Shown: positions 62,577 through 64,000 of the stretch, one piece after another
Layout: each line of letters starts with the position of its first letter
How positions within the stretch are numbered: position 1 is the stretch's first letter
The notes under the pieces: generated by a model
What the model saw: the letters and a program-made list of their open reading frames with translations, nothing else
What the model was told of the DNA's origin: nothing
The model's database searches: none
Program-made: the position numbers and the translations under genes
From: Pseudomonadota bacterium
GTDB taxonomy: Bacteria > Pseudomonadota > Gammaproteobacteria > Xanthomonadales > Rhodanobacteraceae
Assembly: GCA_021827205.1 (NCBI GenBank)
Contig: JAKAWV010000009.1
Span: 49,621 to 113,620 of the forward strand
Reading direction: 5' to 3'
Length of the DNA stretch: 64,000 nucleotides

Positions 62577-63088
62577 ATCACGCCACGCCGAACCTCGCCA
62601 CGCTGTGCTTCGACGTCATGCCGACGCCCGTCGGGCACCTGCGCCTGATCGCGGACGACATCGGACTGCGCCGCATCTGCTTCGAGCACGATCGGCATCC
62701 GCGCACGGAGGATGGCGCGGGCCGGCAGGATGCCGCGCGGCTGGCAGCGGCGCGCACGCAGTTGCAGCAATTCTTCGACGGCGCGCGGCGTGAGTTCGAT
62801 CTACCGCTGCACCCGCTCGGCACGCCGTTCCAACTGCAAGTGTGGAACGCACTGCGCGGCATCGCCTATGGCACCACGATCAGCTATGCGGAACTGGCCG
62901 CGCGCATCGGCAACCCGGCCGCGCGGCGCGCGGTGGGCGCCGCCAATGGCCGCAACCCGCTGCCGATCGTGGTGCCCTGCCACCGCGTCATCGGCCGCGA
63001 CGGCAGCCTGGTCGGCTTCGGCGGCGGACTCGAGGTCAAGCGCGCGCTGCTCGCGCTTGAAGGCAACGCGGCCTTCGCCCTGCACTGA
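62573..63088 (+). CDS. ogt: Methylated-DNA-protein-cysteine methyltransferase
   Basis: Suicide repair enzyme that takes the methyl group of O6-methylguanine onto its own cysteine. The 171-residue protein has the acceptor C136 in the motif PIVVPCHRVIG, the arginine finger region ARRAVGAANGRNPLP and the FQLQVWNALRGIAYGTTISY helix region, given in part. It is translationally coupled to the upstream Ada-AlkA fusion. Together they supply what a single Ada protein does in E. coli plus the AlkA activity. Confidence 0.95.
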   Translation: MNHATPNLATLCFDVMPTPVGHLRLIADDIGLRRICFEHDRHPRTEDGAGRQDAARLAAARTQLQQFFDGARREFDLPLHPLGTPFQLQVWNALRGIAYGTTISYAELAARIGNPAARRAVGAANGRNPLPIVVPCHRVIGRDGSLVGFGGGLEVKRALLALEGNAAFALH

Positions 63089-63163
63089 TACACCCGCCAC
63101 GGCACAGCGTGCAGGAGGCTTGCGCGCAGGCCGCTTGCATCCTCTTCCCGCGAATTCATCCCC

Positions 63164-63847
63164 ATGTCCGACCTGCACCTGCTCGACAACATCATCTGGA
63201 ACACGCTGTCCGGCCCCCATGCCAGGTTCGCCGCAGGCATGGCGCATGCGCGTCGCTACGCGCGCGGCTTCTCGCCCATCGTCGGCTTCGCCGCGGCCGA
63301 GTCCCCCGACTTCGACGCGCTGGCGCCGTTTTGCGCGGCCGGCGAGCGCTTGTACTGCGATCGCTGGTCGGGCAAGGCGCCGCCTGGCTGGCAGATCGAC
63401 GCCGAGTCCACCATGTTCAAAATGGTCTGGGATGCGCCGATGCCCACTCAAGACGCCGCAGCCGACGCCCTGCCGCTATGCCCCGAGCATGCCGGACAAG
63501 CCCTGGCCTTGGCCGAGCTGACGCAGCCGGGACCGTTCGGCCCGCGCACGCCGGAGCTGGGCGACTACTTCGGCTACTTTGAAGGCGAACGGCTGGTGGC
63601 GATGGCCGGCGAGCGTTTCCAGGCCGGCACGCTGCGCGAGATCAGCGGCGTGTGCACGCACCCCGATTTCCAGGGACGCGGCCTGGCGCGCCGGCTGATG
63701 CTCAAGCTGATACGGCGACAGATGCAGCGCGGCGAGCTGTCCTTCCTGCACGTGATGCGTGCGAACATCCATGCCCGCGCGCTGTACCAGCGCATGGGCT
63801 TTCGCGATCACCTGGAAACCGTCGTGCGCGTGGTTTCGCTGCGCTGA
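63164..63847 (+). CDS. GNAT-family N-acetyltransferase (FR47-like)
   Basis: The 227-residue protein has a C-terminal acetyltransferase fold: substrate strand ISGVCTHPDFQGRGLARRLMLKLI with the acetyl-CoA loop (QGRGLA), and the final HVMRANIHARALYQRMGF. The N-terminal 110 residues are less typical. The substrate is unknown. It starts 75 bases after ogt in the same direction and converges on the ABC ATPase gene at the window end. Confidence 0.87.
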   Translation: MSDLHLLDNIIWNTLSGPHARFAAGMAHARRYARGFSPIVGFAAAESPDFDALAPFCAAGERLYCDRWSGKAPPGWQIDAESTMFKMVWDAPMPTQDAAADALPLCPEHAGQALALAELTQPGPFGPRTPELGDYFGYFEGERLVAMAGERFQAGTLREISGVCTHPDFQGRGLARRLMLKLIRRQMQRGELSFLHVMRANIHARALYQRMGFRDHLETVVRVVSLR

Positions 63848-63874
63848 ACGCCGCCGCTGCGACGCGGGCGACGC

Positions 63875-64000
63875 TCACGCGGCCTGCTGCACCGCCGTCT
63901 GCACGCGGCCGTCCAGCATGTGCACGATGCGCTGGGCGCGCGCGGCCAGGCCGGCGTCGTGGGTGACCATGCAGATCGTCGCACCCGCCGTGTGCAGCTC
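63875..64000 (-). CDS. ABC transporter ATP-binding protein, C-terminal end
   Basis: Only the last 41 residues are inside the window; the gene continues past base 64000. The fragment LHTAGATICMVTHDAGLAAR contains the H-loop histidine of an ABC ATPase, followed by AQRIVHMLDGRVQ, as at the end of MacB/LolD-type ATPases. It resembles the end of the ATPase at 48429 in layout. Confidence 0.8.
   Translation of the reverse strand, partial: ELHTAGATICMVTHDAGLAARAQRIVHMLDGRVQTAVQQAA

Overview
The window is about 64 kb of very GC-rich, densely packed bacterial chromosome. Three gene orders place it in the Gammaproteobacteria: pilC-pilD-coaE; pcnB-folK-panB-panC; and bcp-gcvR back to back with dapA-bamC. 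The MutT-ThiE fusion, the two-subunit glycine dehydrogenase (gcvPB) and the abundant short intergenic repeats fit the Xanthomonadales (Lysobacterales), possibly Rhodanobacteraceae. That assignment is inferred from content; no search was run.

Left third (1-30.7 kb): mostly housekeeping. It holds the end of the type IV pilus cluster (pilC, pilD) with coaE; a truncated NRDE-family remnant; lgt-thyA-folA-mutT/thiE, in which the last three genes overlap by ATGA; an RlmI-type methyltransferase; two tandem S9 peptidases; a DUF255 thioredoxin-fold protein; gcvPB-dgkA; a POT peptide transporter followed by a RegB/RegA-like redox two-component pair; the pantothenate/folate/polyadenylation operon; tRNA-Glu(CUC); fdxA; bamC-dapA; gcvR-bcp; phoH; thiD; and an M13 metallopeptidase.

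Middle (30.7-41.7 kb): an accessory type I restriction-modification island on the minus strand, in transcription order hsdM, fic, hsdS, a DUF6978-like gene, a DUF1828/DUF1829-like gene, an AAA/DUF4143 ATPase, and hsdR. Several genes are translationally coupled. The island is full of short repeats inserted in frame. Most strikingly, hsdS carries a complete DUF559 (Vsr-like) endonuclease domain between two inverted copies of a roughly 40-bp repeat. It looks like a nuclease cassette that landed in the specificity subunit without breaking its reading frame. hsdM carries three further in-frame repeat copies.

Right third (41.9-64 kb): a GntR/YtrA-type regulator, probably leaderless with an operator over its start codon, is coupled to an ABC ATPase and followed by two paralogous polytopic membrane proteins. 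Then come a Yip1-family protein with a MacA-like adaptor, a MacB-type ATPase and two FtsX-type permeases; a small membrane protein; a repeat-rich gap with a 23-bp minisatellite; a RapA-like SWI/SNF ATPase; a rhomboid protease; a cytochrome c; a DUF1579-like protein; hutU; a CHAD protein; an Ada-AlkA fusion coupled to ogt; a GNAT acetyltransferase; and the 3' end of another ABC ATPase.

The recurring theme is intergenic repeat families entering coding sequence: hsdS and hsdM, and the 5' end of thiD.
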